Below are positions 15,701 to 23,389 of a DNA stretch of 38,708 bases, piece after piece. The notes under the pieces were generated by a model. That model saw nothing but the letters and a program-made list of their open reading frames with translations, did no database searches and was not told where the DNA came from. This DNA is from a virus. The translations under genes and the position numbers were made by a program. Position 1 is the stretch's first letter. Every line of letters begins with the position of its first letter. The stretch is taken from positions 1-38,708 of IMG/VR virus record IMGVR_UViG_3300027858_000012, one strand, 5' to 3'.

Positions 15701-16413
15701 ATTTCACGTGCTGCACCTTCACCTTGACCTGCCACAATCGCAACATTCTTATAATCGAGAGAGGATTCAATCACTTTTTGCGACTTCACATTGTCAAATT
15801 CAGCACTAAAAATAACAGGAGGATTGATCGTTTGGATGCTCGTTAAATCTCTACCTTCTAGTACGTCAAATGTATATGACACACCATCGAATAAGACATC
15901 CCAACCAAGACCAGACGTGACGCTTAATTTTTCTAATTCATCCCTCAAATTTTTAAAGCGCGTCTGGTAATAAAAAGAACTCCCACGATTTAAGTTGGGA
16001 GCCACAGTTAGATTTGAGATGATTCGTTCTGACGTAGTTAAAACCGCATTGTTATTTACAAATTGTTTCATCAGAGTTTCTACGTCTGCCGTTTGGCCGT
16101 CATACGCTTGTCCCTCCGGCGGAATCGTAAATCGTTTTGCAAGGATCCCTTTCAAGTCGTACCCTCTAACGATTAACTGATTGTCACCTTTGCCATTTTC
16201 AGATGTCATTTCTTCGATATGTGCAATAATTCCAGTCTTGTTGCTTCCAACGCTGACAATACGACCTTCTAGTAACTCATCCACATGTTCCATATGTTGA
16301 TTAACAACAATCTGAAACTCGCCCTGCTTATGCCAACGTTTAGTCCACATGACACTATCAACTGCATCAATTTCTGTTATAAGTTCGAACGCATCCGAAA
16401 AAACCCGAATCAT
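12718..16413 (-). CDS. Gp37-like tail protein fused to collagen-like fibre
   Basis: 1231 residues. Residues 1-~345 resemble the siphovirus ReqiPepy6 Gp37-like tail protein (FSDAFELITEIDAVDS, WHKQGEFQIVV, DWRLGDIVTV). Then come four Gly-X-Y collagen blocks (about 401-488, 570-647, 729-800, 847-908). Between the first three lie two homologous ~80-residue beta modules (SYVVFQEEFISTQGQRIF and SYVLFEKEFINTEGQRSF); a short different module fills the last gap. A beta domain and a HTHTHDDRYYTETEIN hinge follow. Residues ~1105-1200 look like a pyocin-knob domain (WYRAFLNGVWQPWFEV). Likely the trimeric receptor-binding fibre joined to the tail tip. GGCGGTGA precedes the ATG. Confidence 0.85.
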   Translation of the reverse strand: MIRVFSDAFELITEIDAVDSVMWTKRWHKQGEFQIVVNQHMEHVDELLEGRIVSVGSNKTGIIAHIEEMTSENGKGDNQLIVRGYDLKGILAKRFTIPPEGQAYDGQTADVETLMKQFVNNNAVLTTSERIISNLTVAPNLNRGSSFYYQTRFKNLRDELEKLSVTSGLGWDVLFDGVSYTFDVLEGRDLTSIQTINPPVIFSAEFDNVKSQKVIESSLDYKNVAIVAGQGEGAAREIAFIGTASGLERNEIFIDARDIEEGGNLQDRGQQKLDEYAKVESFETSVLTYGPFQYGTDWRLGDIVTVQNAKKNRTSHLRVTEVVEVIEVGGLQLDVIFGQPMPTIIEKIKRELDEPVSEGGTVGEPGTPGTDGVGMDYVWNGTSLGIKRDDESTYVYSNLKGIKGDKGEVGLTGPQGIQGLKGDTGNIGPQGLTGPTGPQGTQGVKGNTGNTGPIGLTGPQGVKGDTGPIGPQGIKGDLGNTGPQGPAGDGNSYVVFQEEFISTQGQRIFTWNDGYEYPLGVNAVSIFVSGNKQPNHSFVETNGHTVTLDVGLDAGEFVLVEAMQSVIDLQGPKGEQGPIGLTGSQGPAGATGPIGPQGIQGIKGATGIQGPIGLAGVKGDKGDIGLTGPTGPKGDTGDQGIMGPPGSSQSYVLFEKEFINTEGQRSFSWTDAQAFPIGIKAVNLFINGERQPQTSFTEHSTGKGITLVQGLPVGEYVIVSAQMAVVDIQGPQGPQGPQGIQGPIGNTGATGAQGIQGIKGDTGEQGPIGNSGPIGPTGLTGSQGNTGATGAQGIQGIAGLDGKTWHSTTAAPATGLGAIGDMHVNTVTWAISEKMAATIWTLRGNIKGATGNTGATGSQGVQGPIGNTGAQGIQGIKGDTGNTGATGSIGPLGPQGPKGDTGATGPAGASVADSVEWANVLSKPAVLPPSEGVINEGSGCFISNPKGAMLATQDSLHTGPIKITLPQLWTNTMMRFTIDIFDYATREAFSITVGGYNYSSSATWINPQAYIISSNANRDFNIRLGHDGVKACVWIGELNTPWSYPQIVVKDFFAGYSNYQKEKWDGGWAITLETTFDTVSVNMVANLVVSANHTHTHDDRYYTETEINANWLQKHQLTSGATAIGAATDWNNYKTTGFYMGVAMANEPTKSGAHTWKYVQVIQHNSIYSVQVAWDFNGIGMWYRAFLNGVWQPWFEVETTAGSQAKLNSYKPYQAGTTAPSNTNIFWIDTN
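13690..15213. repeat. collagen-like Gly-X-Y coding repeats
   Basis: Four blocks of 9-base periodic sequence (CCT/CCA/ACC-rich on plus, glycine codons on minus) at 14950-15213, 14473-14706, 14014-14229 and 13690-13875. They encode about 300 residues of Gly-X-Y with frequent GPQGIQG and GDTG units. Such repeats readily expand or contract by slippage. Confidence 0.85.
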
Positions 16414-16446
16414 TTACTTCACCGCCTTCTACGCGAAACTCTTTTA

Positions 16447-17157
16447 TCAAGTTGTATCAATCCAAATGTCTTTTGTAGAAGGAATTGCTGGCGCAGTTGA
16501 CTGAACGCTAATCGTCATCCCTCCAAGTGCTGGTGCTTCCGATTGAATCGAACCAATGAACGTATCCCATTCATCTTGAGATGTTTGAATCACTGAAGCT
16601 AACTGAGCGTTAAGTTCAGTCTGAAAATCCTCCATATTCGCTAAAAATATATCTGTAGGTAATTCAGCCAACGCATTAACTACACCACATATTGATTCAT
16701 TCAATCGTTCATCATTAATAGTTGCTACCGTAGATGCTCCTGCGTTGACACGTACTTGTGCAAGACTTAATTCATATACAATGTCATTTCGTTCAAGTGT
16801 TGGTGCGATTGGAGAAGTTGCAGGAACACCTTCTTTAATAAATATACGCACATCACGTTTTGCTAAGTTACGGTTAAGTCTAATTACTACACGGTCAATA
16901 CGTGGAAATGAGGGATTTCCTGTAGCATGTAGAAGTGTAATTGGCGATGTATTCCGATACATATACCCTTCTACGAATGCTGCTCCAACTTCGACTGTGT
17001 TCTCTAGTCCTGAACCTCTTATAACTTTAAGTGATGGAGCGTTATTGCGATAAAACACACCGTTCGTAATCATTTCATGAAAATACTTTGCAAAATCTTC
17101 AGCAGTAACTAGCCTGTCACCATCCACAGAATCAAACATAAAAAATTCTTCTGCCAT
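16447..17157 (-). CDS. baseplate/tail structural protein
   Basis: 236 residues. The N-terminus (FMFDSVDGDRLVTAEDFAKYF) and VIRGSGLENTVEVGAAFVEGYMYRN, followed by FPRIDRVVIRLNRN, match a group of Gram-positive siphovirus baseplate proteins located between the distal tail protein and the fibre. The middle is helical. The tail TAPAIPSTKDIWIDTT resembles the end of the large fibre (TAPSNTNIFWIDTN), which suggests a shared docking or folding motif. AGAGGTG precedes the ATG. Confidence 0.75.
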   Translation of the reverse strand: MAEEFFMFDSVDGDRLVTAEDFAKYFHEMITNGVFYRNNAPSLKVIRGSGLENTVEVGAAFVEGYMYRNTSPITLLHATGNPSFPRIDRVVIRLNRNLAKRDVRIFIKEGVPATSPIAPTLERNDIVYELSLAQVRVNAGASTVATINDERLNESICGVVNALAELPTDIFLANMEDFQTELNAQLASVIQTSQDEWDTFIGSIQSEAPALGGMTISVQSTAPAIPSTKDIWIDTT

Positions 17158-17175
17158 TTAATATTCACCTCTTTC

Positions 17176-18066
17176 TTATACTGCTAAATAGCGATTGTAA
17201 TAACGTATCGTTACAGGTGCTTTTTCGTATTCTTCTCCTGTGGAATACGTGATTAAATTGTTACCTTCTTGGAGTTGGAAAAACGTACTGGATAAGGATG
17301 GGATCGGATTAATTTTGATGTAATTGAAAGCATTTATAACCGTTCCATCAACCGCTATTTTTTGGACGCGTTTTTTACCAAACTGCGTGCTGATCCACAA
17401 TTTCTCACCATCTAGTAAACTTTGTGCCACTTCGATAAACTCGCCTGTTGTTTCGTTCTCGATCCGTATAGGTGAGGTCGCAGGACCTGTGAATGTCACC
17501 TCAATTGGTGTAGGTGAATCTCCTTGATTAACGATAATCCTTGATTTCGCAGTTGAGTCTTGATTACCGAATATAGTTGGCAGGATTAAAGGAAAGGTTA
17601 ATCCACCACTGAAAGTTACTAATTGTTCCACAGATTCTTCTGACGCCCGCCAATATGGATTAAATGCAACCAGGTTGATGAATCCTTTTTGAATTGCGAT
17701 TGTACGGTTCCCTTGTCCATCAGGAAACAGAGGAACTGAGTCGGGAGAAACATCAATTTCACGAATAATGTTTTCACTTTCATATCTCAAAACCCCTGTG
17801 CCTAGTTTAGGATTCAGTACTCGTCCAAGTAATTGCCTTGCTAGAATTACCTCTTCATAGGATTCCTTAACAATCAAAAATTGTATAGGTATCGAACGTT
17901 CTTCAAAGACCGCATCCAGTCTTGTACTACCATCCTGATAAGGTGCTTTCTGCGTTTGAATATCTGCACTTACATCTCCAAGTCCTCCAACCGTTTGCAA
18001 AAAAAATGGAGAGTCTCCAAATGTTAGTTTTTCACCTCTCGGATTGGTGTACGTCAATTTCTCCAA
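17176..18066 (-). CDS. distal tail protein (Dit-type)
   Basis: 296 residues. The opening LTYTNPRGEKLTFGDSPFFL, the central YQDGSTRLDAVFEERSIPI and the FNPYWRASEE segment match the siphovirus tail component / distal tail family, which forms the hub joining the tail tube to the tail tip. It sits in the canonical place after the tape measure gene. The start is TTG, immediately after the tape-measure TAA and preceded by GGGGGA at good spacing. Confidence 0.85.
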   Translation of the reverse strand: MEKLTYTNPRGEKLTFGDSPFFLQTVGGLGDVSADIQTQKAPYQDGSTRLDAVFEERSIPIQFLIVKESYEEVILARQLLGRVLNPKLGTGVLRYESENIIREIDVSPDSVPLFPDGQGNRTIAIQKGFINLVAFNPYWRASEESVEQLVTFSGGLTFPLILPTIFGNQDSTAKSRIIVNQGDSPTPIEVTFTGPATSPIRIENETTGEFIEVAQSLLDGEKLWISTQFGKKRVQKIAVDGTVINAFNYIKINPIPSLSSTFFQLQEGNNLITYSTGEEYEKAPVTIRYYNRYLAV

Positions 18067-20817
18067 TTAAATCCCCCATTCCATTGCAAGTTGACGACTC
18101 GCTTTTAATTGTTCGTTTTTAATTTGACTAGGTGATAAAGGTGTTGTTGAATGAATCGCAATGTTTTGCGTAATTCCTCCACCAGTCCCAACGCCACCTT
18201 TATGGTTAACATACATATCCACACTCAACTCTTGTTTAATCTGACGATGCAATGAATCCATTTGCGATTGTGTGTCCATTGGAGTCATTTGAATTCCTGC
18301 CATACTTGGTGTAAGTAGTTGTGGAGTAAAAGCATTTGTTAATTTAGTTGCTAAATCCGATACTGAATTAATCGCCAAATGACTCGTTTTATCAATCCCT
18401 TTGACAACACCAGGAGCGAACCATTTTGAAATGTCGGCAAATGCTCGTGAAGGCGAATGGGTATCTGTATCCTTCTTGAATCTAGCTAGTAAGTCTTTGG
18501 CAAATCCACCCACCGCGGCTAGCCCCTCGCCAATTTTTCCTGTTATACCTTTGATGACCCCATCTATTAAGTCTGCTCCTGCCTGTTTCATATCCTCTAT
18601 AAACGATCGTATTTTACCAGGCATTTCACTGATTTTCCCTATCATTTTGCCAATACTTTCAACAAGGAACGTAACCATTTTAGCCGCTGCTTCCTTGACG
18701 GATGCTGAAACTTTATTCCAAATTTCAATCGTTTTTGCTTTGATCTTGTCCCAGTTCACAATGATTAATATCGCTAGACCAACGATAGCTGCAATAACCC
18801 AACCCACAGGACCAAGAGCGATAAACCATGCTGCCGCCATTCTTCCTGCTTGTATTAAAGCTTGCGCTCCCATGAATGTCCATCTACCGACCATTTTAGC
18901 TGCCGCAACTACCATCGATGCAATCGCCGTAGCCATTGCTGACCCTGTGGACATTAACCACGCAGCCGCAACTTTTGCAGCATGTACTAACGATTTAGCT
19001 CCAATCAATGCCCATTTCGCTATAAACTTAGCTGTTGCTGTCGCCATACTTGCTAATGCTGTTACCATGGCTTTTCCTGTTGCTAACACCCATGCTGCAA
19101 CAACTTTTGCTGCGTGAACTAATGCTTTCCCGCCAATTATAGCCCACTTAGCAACAAATTCAGCTGCAGTAATAGCCATTTGCGCTCCTGCTTTTATCAT
19201 AGAACCAATCATCATTGTCATACTTAGCATCATTTTAGCTCTCATTAAAGATGTTGCCGACATAACCGCTTTAGCCGCACCACCGAATATTGCGCTAAAC
19301 GCTACAATGTGTGGTGCGAATGCGATAACCGCACCCGTTAGCAATAACAAAACTGCGACAATTTTACCAATGATTGGATGATTTTCTAACATGGAATTAG
19401 ACCACGCAAGGAAATTATTAACCAAATCAAGAATGAACGAACCCAATGGAGCTAACGCAATTCCTAAATTCACTAAAAATGTCGTCAAATTACCGATCAA
19501 TGAAACCACTTTAGGAGCGTTCTCTTTTATATAGGTGATGAAATTTTGGAATCCTTGATTTTGAGATATTGTGGATGACCATTCTTTGAAACGTTCCATC
19601 ATGTCTTGTAAACTAGTCATCATATCCGATGAAGACGGGGCGAATCCTGCGAATACGTTTATAATCCCTTGAAATGCGTCACTAAAGATTGAGCGTATTT
19701 TCGGCATGTTTTCCTGGACATACGTTACAAAGTTTTGAAAACCTTTACTTTCGCTTAATCCAGCAGCCCATGTTGCGAAACTTGCACCCATTGTTTCAAA
19801 CCCTTTTGCTGTCGTTTCAGTTAAAGGAGCAAATGCGGTGATCATGTTCAATATTCCGAGAATAAAGTTACCGATTCCTTTAGTTACTGTCTCAAGCAAT
19901 GGTCCTGCCGATTGATTTAAGTATTCAAAAAATGCTTGCATAGGTTTAGAATCAAATGCGGCTCCTAGACTATCTGTTAACCTGCTAACTGCGTCCGTTA
20001 CACTCAGAAACATGGGTTTAATGTCCAATAAAGCACCGTTAAGAATGTTTAAAACCTTAATAAATATGGAAACTGTTTGTGCTTTTGTTTCTTTTGCTAT
20101 TTGCGCCCAAGAACCTTTTAGGGCATCCAATGCATCTTTAGCTTTCTGGGATTCCTCGAATACTCCTTTTAGGTTAGTAGCAGCTAATCCCCCGAATGCT
20201 ACCGCACCAATCCCTGCAACTGCAAATGCTGAAGCAAGGGCAAATGTTGAACCTGCTACAACTCCTAACATAGGACCGAGGTTACCAATCGCCCCAGCTA
20301 ATACGGCTATAATAGGTACGAGACCAGCAGATAATGACACACCTACACCCTGGAATGTATTTTGCATTACTTCACCAAGAGCACGAGTCATAGTAGCGTA
20401 TTTGGACATTGCATTTTGGTACGCATTCCACTTCGCTTTAATAGTGACAACTACTTTATCTCGTGCAAGATTTCTTGAAATCACCGCGACCTGTCGAGCT
20501 TTACGCATGAAGTCAGCTATGTTTGCACTTATATTTTTCTTGCTAGGCTTTGTGGCTTTCTTCGTTTCAGCTTCCATTTCAGCAATTTGCGTATAAAAAT
20601 CATTTATATCAACATTGATTTCCTTCGTTGCTTTCTTAACAGCTTTTTTGGTCAAAGATTCCACTTCAAGAATTGACGCGTAGAAATCATTAATGTCAGC
20701 ATTAATTGGCTTTGTTGCTTCCATTGCCGTTTCTTTTACTTTCTTATCAACCATTTTCATTTTGCGTTGAAAATCTTTTATCTTTGCACCAATTATGGCT
20801 TGAAAGTTTTCGATCAT
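18067..20817 (-). CDS. tail tape measure protein
   Basis: 916 residues. The N-terminal ~130 hold repeated basic helical units around (I)NADINDFY. A strongly hydrophobic region with SLSAGLVPIIAVLAGAIGNLG follows, then long alternating helical segments and three 44-residue repeats at about 551-680. A hydrophobic GPVGWVIAAIVGLAILII segment and a C-terminal part with SPSRAFADISKWFAPG complete it. Length and membrane-like segments are typical of tape measures that set tail length (roughly 130-140 nm by the usual 1.5 angstrom per residue rule). A GGGGGGGA site precedes the ATG. Confidence 0.9.
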   Translation of the reverse strand: MIENFQAIIGAKIKDFQRKMKMVDKKVKETAMEATKPINADINDFYASILEVESLTKKAVKKATKEINVDINDFYTQIAEMEAETKKATKPSKKNISANIADFMRKARQVAVISRNLARDKVVVTIKAKWNAYQNAMSKYATMTRALGEVMQNTFQGVGVSLSAGLVPIIAVLAGAIGNLGPMLGVVAGSTFALASAFAVAGIGAVAFGGLAATNLKGVFEESQKAKDALDALKGSWAQIAKETKAQTVSIFIKVLNILNGALLDIKPMFLSVTDAVSRLTDSLGAAFDSKPMQAFFEYLNQSAGPLLETVTKGIGNFILGILNMITAFAPLTETTAKGFETMGASFATWAAGLSESKGFQNFVTYVQENMPKIRSIFSDAFQGIINVFAGFAPSSSDMMTSLQDMMERFKEWSSTISQNQGFQNFITYIKENAPKVVSLIGNLTTFLVNLGIALAPLGSFILDLVNNFLAWSNSMLENHPIIGKIVAVLLLLTGAVIAFAPHIVAFSAIFGGAAKAVMSATSLMRAKMMLSMTMMIGSMIKAGAQMAITAAEFVAKWAIIGGKALVHAAKVVAAWVLATGKAMVTALASMATATAKFIAKWALIGAKSLVHAAKVAAAWLMSTGSAMATAIASMVVAAAKMVGRWTFMGAQALIQAGRMAAAWFIALGPVGWVIAAIVGLAILIIVNWDKIKAKTIEIWNKVSASVKEAAAKMVTFLVESIGKMIGKISEMPGKIRSFIEDMKQAGADLIDGVIKGITGKIGEGLAAVGGFAKDLLARFKKDTDTHSPSRAFADISKWFAPGVVKGIDKTSHLAINSVSDLATKLTNAFTPQLLTPSMAGIQMTPMDTQSQMDSLHRQIKQELSVDMYVNHKGGVGTGGGITQNIAIHSTTPLSPSQIKNEQLKASRQLAMEWGI
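18778..19167. repeat. 44-residue tandem repeats in the tape measure
   Basis: Three units start near residues 551, 595 and 639 of the tape measure. Units one and two share AKWA-IG-K-LVHAAKV-AAW---TG-AM; the third is more diverged (GRWTFMGAQALIQAGRM). The phenylalanine/methionine anchors are exactly 44 residues apart, which equals four 11-residue turns. Confidence 0.75.
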
Positions 20818-20833
20818 TGAAGTCCCCCCCTTT

Positions 20834-21283
20834 CTACTTTTTAGTTGAAGCTGAATATTTCTTCATTGCTTCTTTGGCTTTTTTGTAACGTTCAAGGTGT
20901 AAGGGTTGTTCTTTTACTCCAACTGAATTGTCTATTTCTTTGCGTGCTTTATCCGCATCGTAAATATCTTTTAATTTCAGGCTTTTCTTCCTAGTGTTCT
21001 TCACCTTTCCAGTGAAGATTGCTTGGACCGCGCACAACTCATAACTATCAATAATGCGTAGCTTTGCACCTTTTATAAAGTTTTTGAATTCCCGAGGAGT
21101 CCAGGAATAAATTACTTCAGTGTCGTGTTCTCCGAGATAATGTTCAGCATCAATTTGCAACTGATCGTAATCTATTCCTTCATTGCGTTTCGGCTGTCTT
21201 GCATTAGGTTGTACATTTTGAGGTTTTCCGCTTTCTCCTCTTCGTCCTTGCCCGTCTCTTTCAGAATCTCGATGTTCTTCCAA
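20834..21283 (-). CDS. tail assembly chaperone, downstream (GT-type) frame
   Basis: 149 codons shown from a TTG at 21283, but the frame probably has no start of its own. It overlaps the upstream chaperone frame by 112 bases and lies in its -1 frame. The N-terminal overlap is low-complexity and charged (ERDGQGRRGESGK); the clear domain starts at DYDQLQIDAEHYLG and contains YSWTPREFKNFIKGAKLR. This is the usual T domain of the second tail chaperone, made as a fusion by programmed frameshift and binding the tape measure. The expected fusion is about 263 residues. Confidence 0.75.
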   Translation of the reverse strand: MEEHRDSERDGQGRRGESGKPQNVQPNARQPKRNEGIDYDQLQIDAEHYLGEHDTEVIYSWTPREFKNFIKGAKLRIIDSYELCAVQAIFTGKVKNTRKKSLKLKDIYDADKARKEIDNSVGVKEQPLHLERYKKAKEAMKKYSASTKK

Positions 21284-21624
21284 TACTTTTTGGCTTTCAT
21301 TTTGAAGAAACCCGAGTCAGTTAACTCGTTGTATGCCTCTTTCACCAATTTCTCGGAATCTCCATCTTCTTCAATACGCGTCTCGATCGCTTCCTCAATT
21401 TCTGCTTCGGAAGGTTTTTCTTTACCTAGATATTCGAGAGCACAAACCCAAAAAGCGACTAAATAAGTGTTATCGAACTCCAGAAGATTGTTCACTAAGT
21501 TCATGAATCCACCTGCTTTATTCCCGTTTTTGTCTTCTTCGCTATATTTTGCATCTGCAAGTCGATCAAACTTAAACGTACATTTCGCTTTATATTCTTT
21601 TCCATTAATCATCAATACTGTCAT
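21172..21624 (-). CDS. tail assembly chaperone, upstream (G-type)
   Basis: 150 residues: MINGKEYKAKCTFKFDRLAD, a long helical middle (FMNLVNNLLEFDNTYLVAFW) and an acidic C-terminus. The layout (between tail tube and tape measure, overlapping a second frame) and composition fit the lambda gpG-type tail assembly chaperone, which keeps the tape measure soluble while the tube forms. GAGGAGGAA lies before the ATG. It probably continues into the -1 frame in a minority of ribosomes. Confidence 0.8.
   Translation of the reverse strand: MTVLMINGKEYKAKCTFKFDRLADAKYSEEDKNGNKAGGFMNLVNNLLEFDNTYLVAFWVCALEYLGKEKPSEAEIEEAIETRIEEDGDSEKLVKEAYNELTDSGFFKMKAKKYWKNIEILKETGKDEEEKAENLKMYNLMQDSRNAMKE
21223..21292 (-). 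promoter_or_regulatory. candidate -1 frameshift region
   Basis: The -1 frame has a stop at about 21318, so the shift must occur between there and 21172. Two minus-strand heptamers are suitable in register: C-AAA-AAG at 21286-21292 and G-GAA-AAC at 21223-21229. Neither is a perfect X-XXY-YYZ site, so the exact place is open. Confidence 0.45.
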
Positions 21625-21660
21625 CTTCCTGTTCCTCCTCGAAAATTCAAAAATAGATAT

Positions 21661-21688
21661 AAAAAAAGAACCACTTTAAAAGTGGCTC
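21661..21688 (-). terminator. attenuator/terminator between tail tube and chaperones
   Basis: GAACCACTTT (21668-21677) pairs with AAAGTGGCTC (21679-21688, one G-U) and seven T follow on the minus strand. Placed just after the tail tube gene, it would make tube mRNA more abundant than chaperone and tape-measure mRNA. Confidence 0.75.
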
Positions 21689-21692
21689 TTGA

Positions 21693-22223
21693 TTACGGTG
21701 CTACTGGTGCTGGTGTTTGCTCAGGAAACTCACCTGTAGTTTCCCCTGGTGCTTCGAAACCATATGTTGCGAATGCAATTACTTCTGACGGTAATGCAGG
21801 AATTGTTCCCTCTACCGTTCTTCCGATAACTTGAACTGTTCCTGAGAATTCTACAAATCCTTCAGCCGCTGATTTCTCTACTGATTCAACAATCGCATAT
21901 GCGAAAAGTGAGTCATGTGTACCATTTTCATTTGGAATTAAATCCACTTCCCACACTTTGATTTGCTTTTTATTTCGAATGGCATCAAGTACCGCTTTTT
22001 GTCCAGGATCCCCTTTTTCTGCATATGCCGTAAACTCAAATGCTTCACTGTTTTGACCATAACCAACAATCCGTCCAAATTTAGTTTTCTCATCTACTAT
22101 GTCATTTCCGATCGAATAGTTACTGTCTGTTAAATGCCCTAATACATATCCAGCTGTTGCTAGTGCCGCATCAGTCGACTGGAACATTAGGATAACGTCT
22201 TTACCTTGTTGCATGAACTTCAC
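21693..22223 (-). CDS. major tail (tube) protein
   Basis: 176 residues. MQQGKDVILMFQSTDAALAT, FGRIVGYGQNSEAFEFTAYAE and KQIKVWEVDL match the TP901-1-type major tail protein of siphoviruses, whose hexamers stack into the tube. The C-terminus is a Pro/Glu/Thr-rich extension (TGEFPEQTPAPVAP) outside the fold. The gene lies between the tail terminator and the chaperones as expected and is followed by a terminator that probably raises its relative expression. Confidence 0.88.
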   Translation of the reverse strand: MKFMQQGKDVILMFQSTDAALATAGYVLGHLTDSNYSIGNDIVDEKTKFGRIVGYGQNSEAFEFTAYAEKGDPGQKAVLDAIRNKKQIKVWEVDLIPNENGTHDSLFAYAIVESVEKSAAEGFVEFSGTVQVIGRTVEGTIPALPSEVIAFATYGFEAPGETTGEFPEQTPAPVAP

Positions 22224-22226
22224 TCC

Positions 22227-22631
22227 CTAATTGTTTTGTATTGTGTACTTCATTCGTAATATCCCATGTTTAATACGAGGATCTACATCGTCAATCACAG
22301 TTATGTTTTCCACGACCACTTTTCGTAGGATGAACCCACTCAATCCCAACTGGACCCTCAGTGAAGCTAAACAAAGATTAAGGATTTCATAGCTTTCTTT
22401 TTTCCCTGCATAAACACTCCATGAATGAATGACAATCACTAACTCTTCACCGAACTTATTCTTAGTGGTAAAGGGAACCATAGTAGGTTCACCAATCGTG
22501 ATATACGGATGTAGTTGATCCTCTTCAACAGCATCAAAAACGCCTTCAATCTTTGCCAACAGTGTTGGGTCAGAAGAAAGGCGTTCGAACATTTTTGTTT
22601 GTAATTCCAACATCGCAGTTTGAATCATCAT
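22227..22631 (-). CDS. tail terminator / DUF3168-type protein
   Basis: About 134 residues starting MMIQTAMLELQTKMF. The segment LLAKIEGVFDAVEEDQLHPYITIGEP and VIVIHSWSVYAGKKESYEI are DUF3168 marks. This family caps the tail tube and joins tail to head. An in-frame TTG at 22685 would overlap the upstream gene by 53 bases and its first residues do not fit the family, so the ATG at 22631 is chosen; its ribosome site is weak, so translation is probably coupled to the preceding gene. Confidence 0.8.
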   Translation of the reverse strand: MMIQTAMLELQTKMFERLSSDPTLLAKIEGVFDAVEEDQLHPYITIGEPTMVPFTTKNKFGEELVIVIHSWSVYAGKKESYEILNLCLASLRVQLGLSGFILRKVVVENITVIDDVDPRIKHGILRMKYTIQNN

Positions 22632-22632
22632 A

Positions 22633-23061
22633 TCATCGACCCAACTTTCGCATTTCTGAATTAAAGTGCTTTTGTCCAATATCAATAGCCGGGAACCAAA
22701 ACGGCTGAGGTTGCATTCCCTCAGTAATTACGAATCTACCTAATTTTGTAGAGTAATAGGTCCATGGAGTTTTACGGCCATTACCTTCGACTGCATAAAT
22801 CCCCGTGCCAAACTCAACATAAACGGCATAAGATGCAGTCACTCTCACTATGGCAGTTAATCCACCGTTTCTTATTTCTAGCTCAATCGAATCTCGTAAA
22901 TTCCCTTCGTCAAAAGCTGCAAGTGCTTTAGCGTTTGACAAAATCATTATTGCGGTATCAACCACGATACGTTTAGCATCACATTCAACACTCTCTTCAT
23001 ACTTTTTCAAGGCATTAGAGAGTGCCCGACTGCCAAACTTAACCTGTCCACTACGCGCCAT
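22633..23061 (-). CDS. HK97 gp10-type tail completion protein
   Basis: 142 residues: basic start MARSGQVKFGSRALSNALKK, then GNLRDSIELEIRNGGLTAIVRVTASYAVYVEFGTG, the hallmark YAxYVEFGTG of the HK97 gp10 family, and a C-terminal PQPFWFPAIDIG. These proteins act at the head-tail joint or in tail completion. The start overlaps the preceding gene's end by 11 bases. Confidence 0.88.
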   Translation of the reverse strand: MARSGQVKFGSRALSNALKKYEESVECDAKRIVVDTAIMILSNAKALAAFDEGNLRDSIELEIRNGGLTAIVRVTASYAVYVEFGTGIYAVEGNGRKTPWTYYSTKLGRFVITEGMQPQPFWFPAIDIGQKHFNSEMRKLGR

Positions 23062-23389
23062 GAGGAACCAACTTCAAAGGCACTTTCATAACCTCATGTT
23101 GTCCGCCTTGATCTTGAGGCTTACCTACTAATTCATAGGTGTCACCTTCACATATGCATCGCATCTTTTCGTTAATATCAGTACGATATGGGTAGTAAAG
23201 GTTACTATCTAAAGGATTGGATAGCTTTTGAGCTGTAAAGATTTCACGGCTTAAAGGTGTATCTAAGAAGCCACTGAAGTCTTTAATAGAAGTAACTTCA
23301 ACCCATGATTGCATATATCCACCAGCGCCATCCGAGACTTTATTTAACGTTTGAAACACAACTGCGTGAGGATATTCATCTTGATGCAT
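23051..23389 (-). CDS. phage head closure / head-tail adaptor protein
   Basis: 112 residues, mostly beta: VSDGAGGYMQSWVEVTSIKDFSGFLDTPLSREIFTAQKL, then IRCICEGDTYELVG-like DTYELVGKPQDQGGQHEVMKV. This matches the small head-closure proteins (SPP1 gp16 / HK97 gp7 type) that seal the portal after packaging. AAGGTGA precedes the ATG, and the start overlaps the connector gene by 14 bases. Confidence 0.82.
   Translation of the reverse strand: MHQDEYPHAVVFQTLNKVSDGAGGYMQSWVEVTSIKDFSGFLDTPLSREIFTAQKLSNPLDSNLYYPYRTDINEKMRCICEGDTYELVGKPQDQGGQHEVMKVPLKLVPHGA

Noticed and set aside
18401-19117. 238-codon open frame on the plus strand
   Set aside because: It is the complement of the alanine-rich tape measure gene, has no ribosome site and shows no domain; a shadow frame.
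20012-20596. 194-codon open frame on the plus strand
   Set aside because: Also antisense to the tape measure gene; proline/alanine-rich composition follows from the codons on the other strand.
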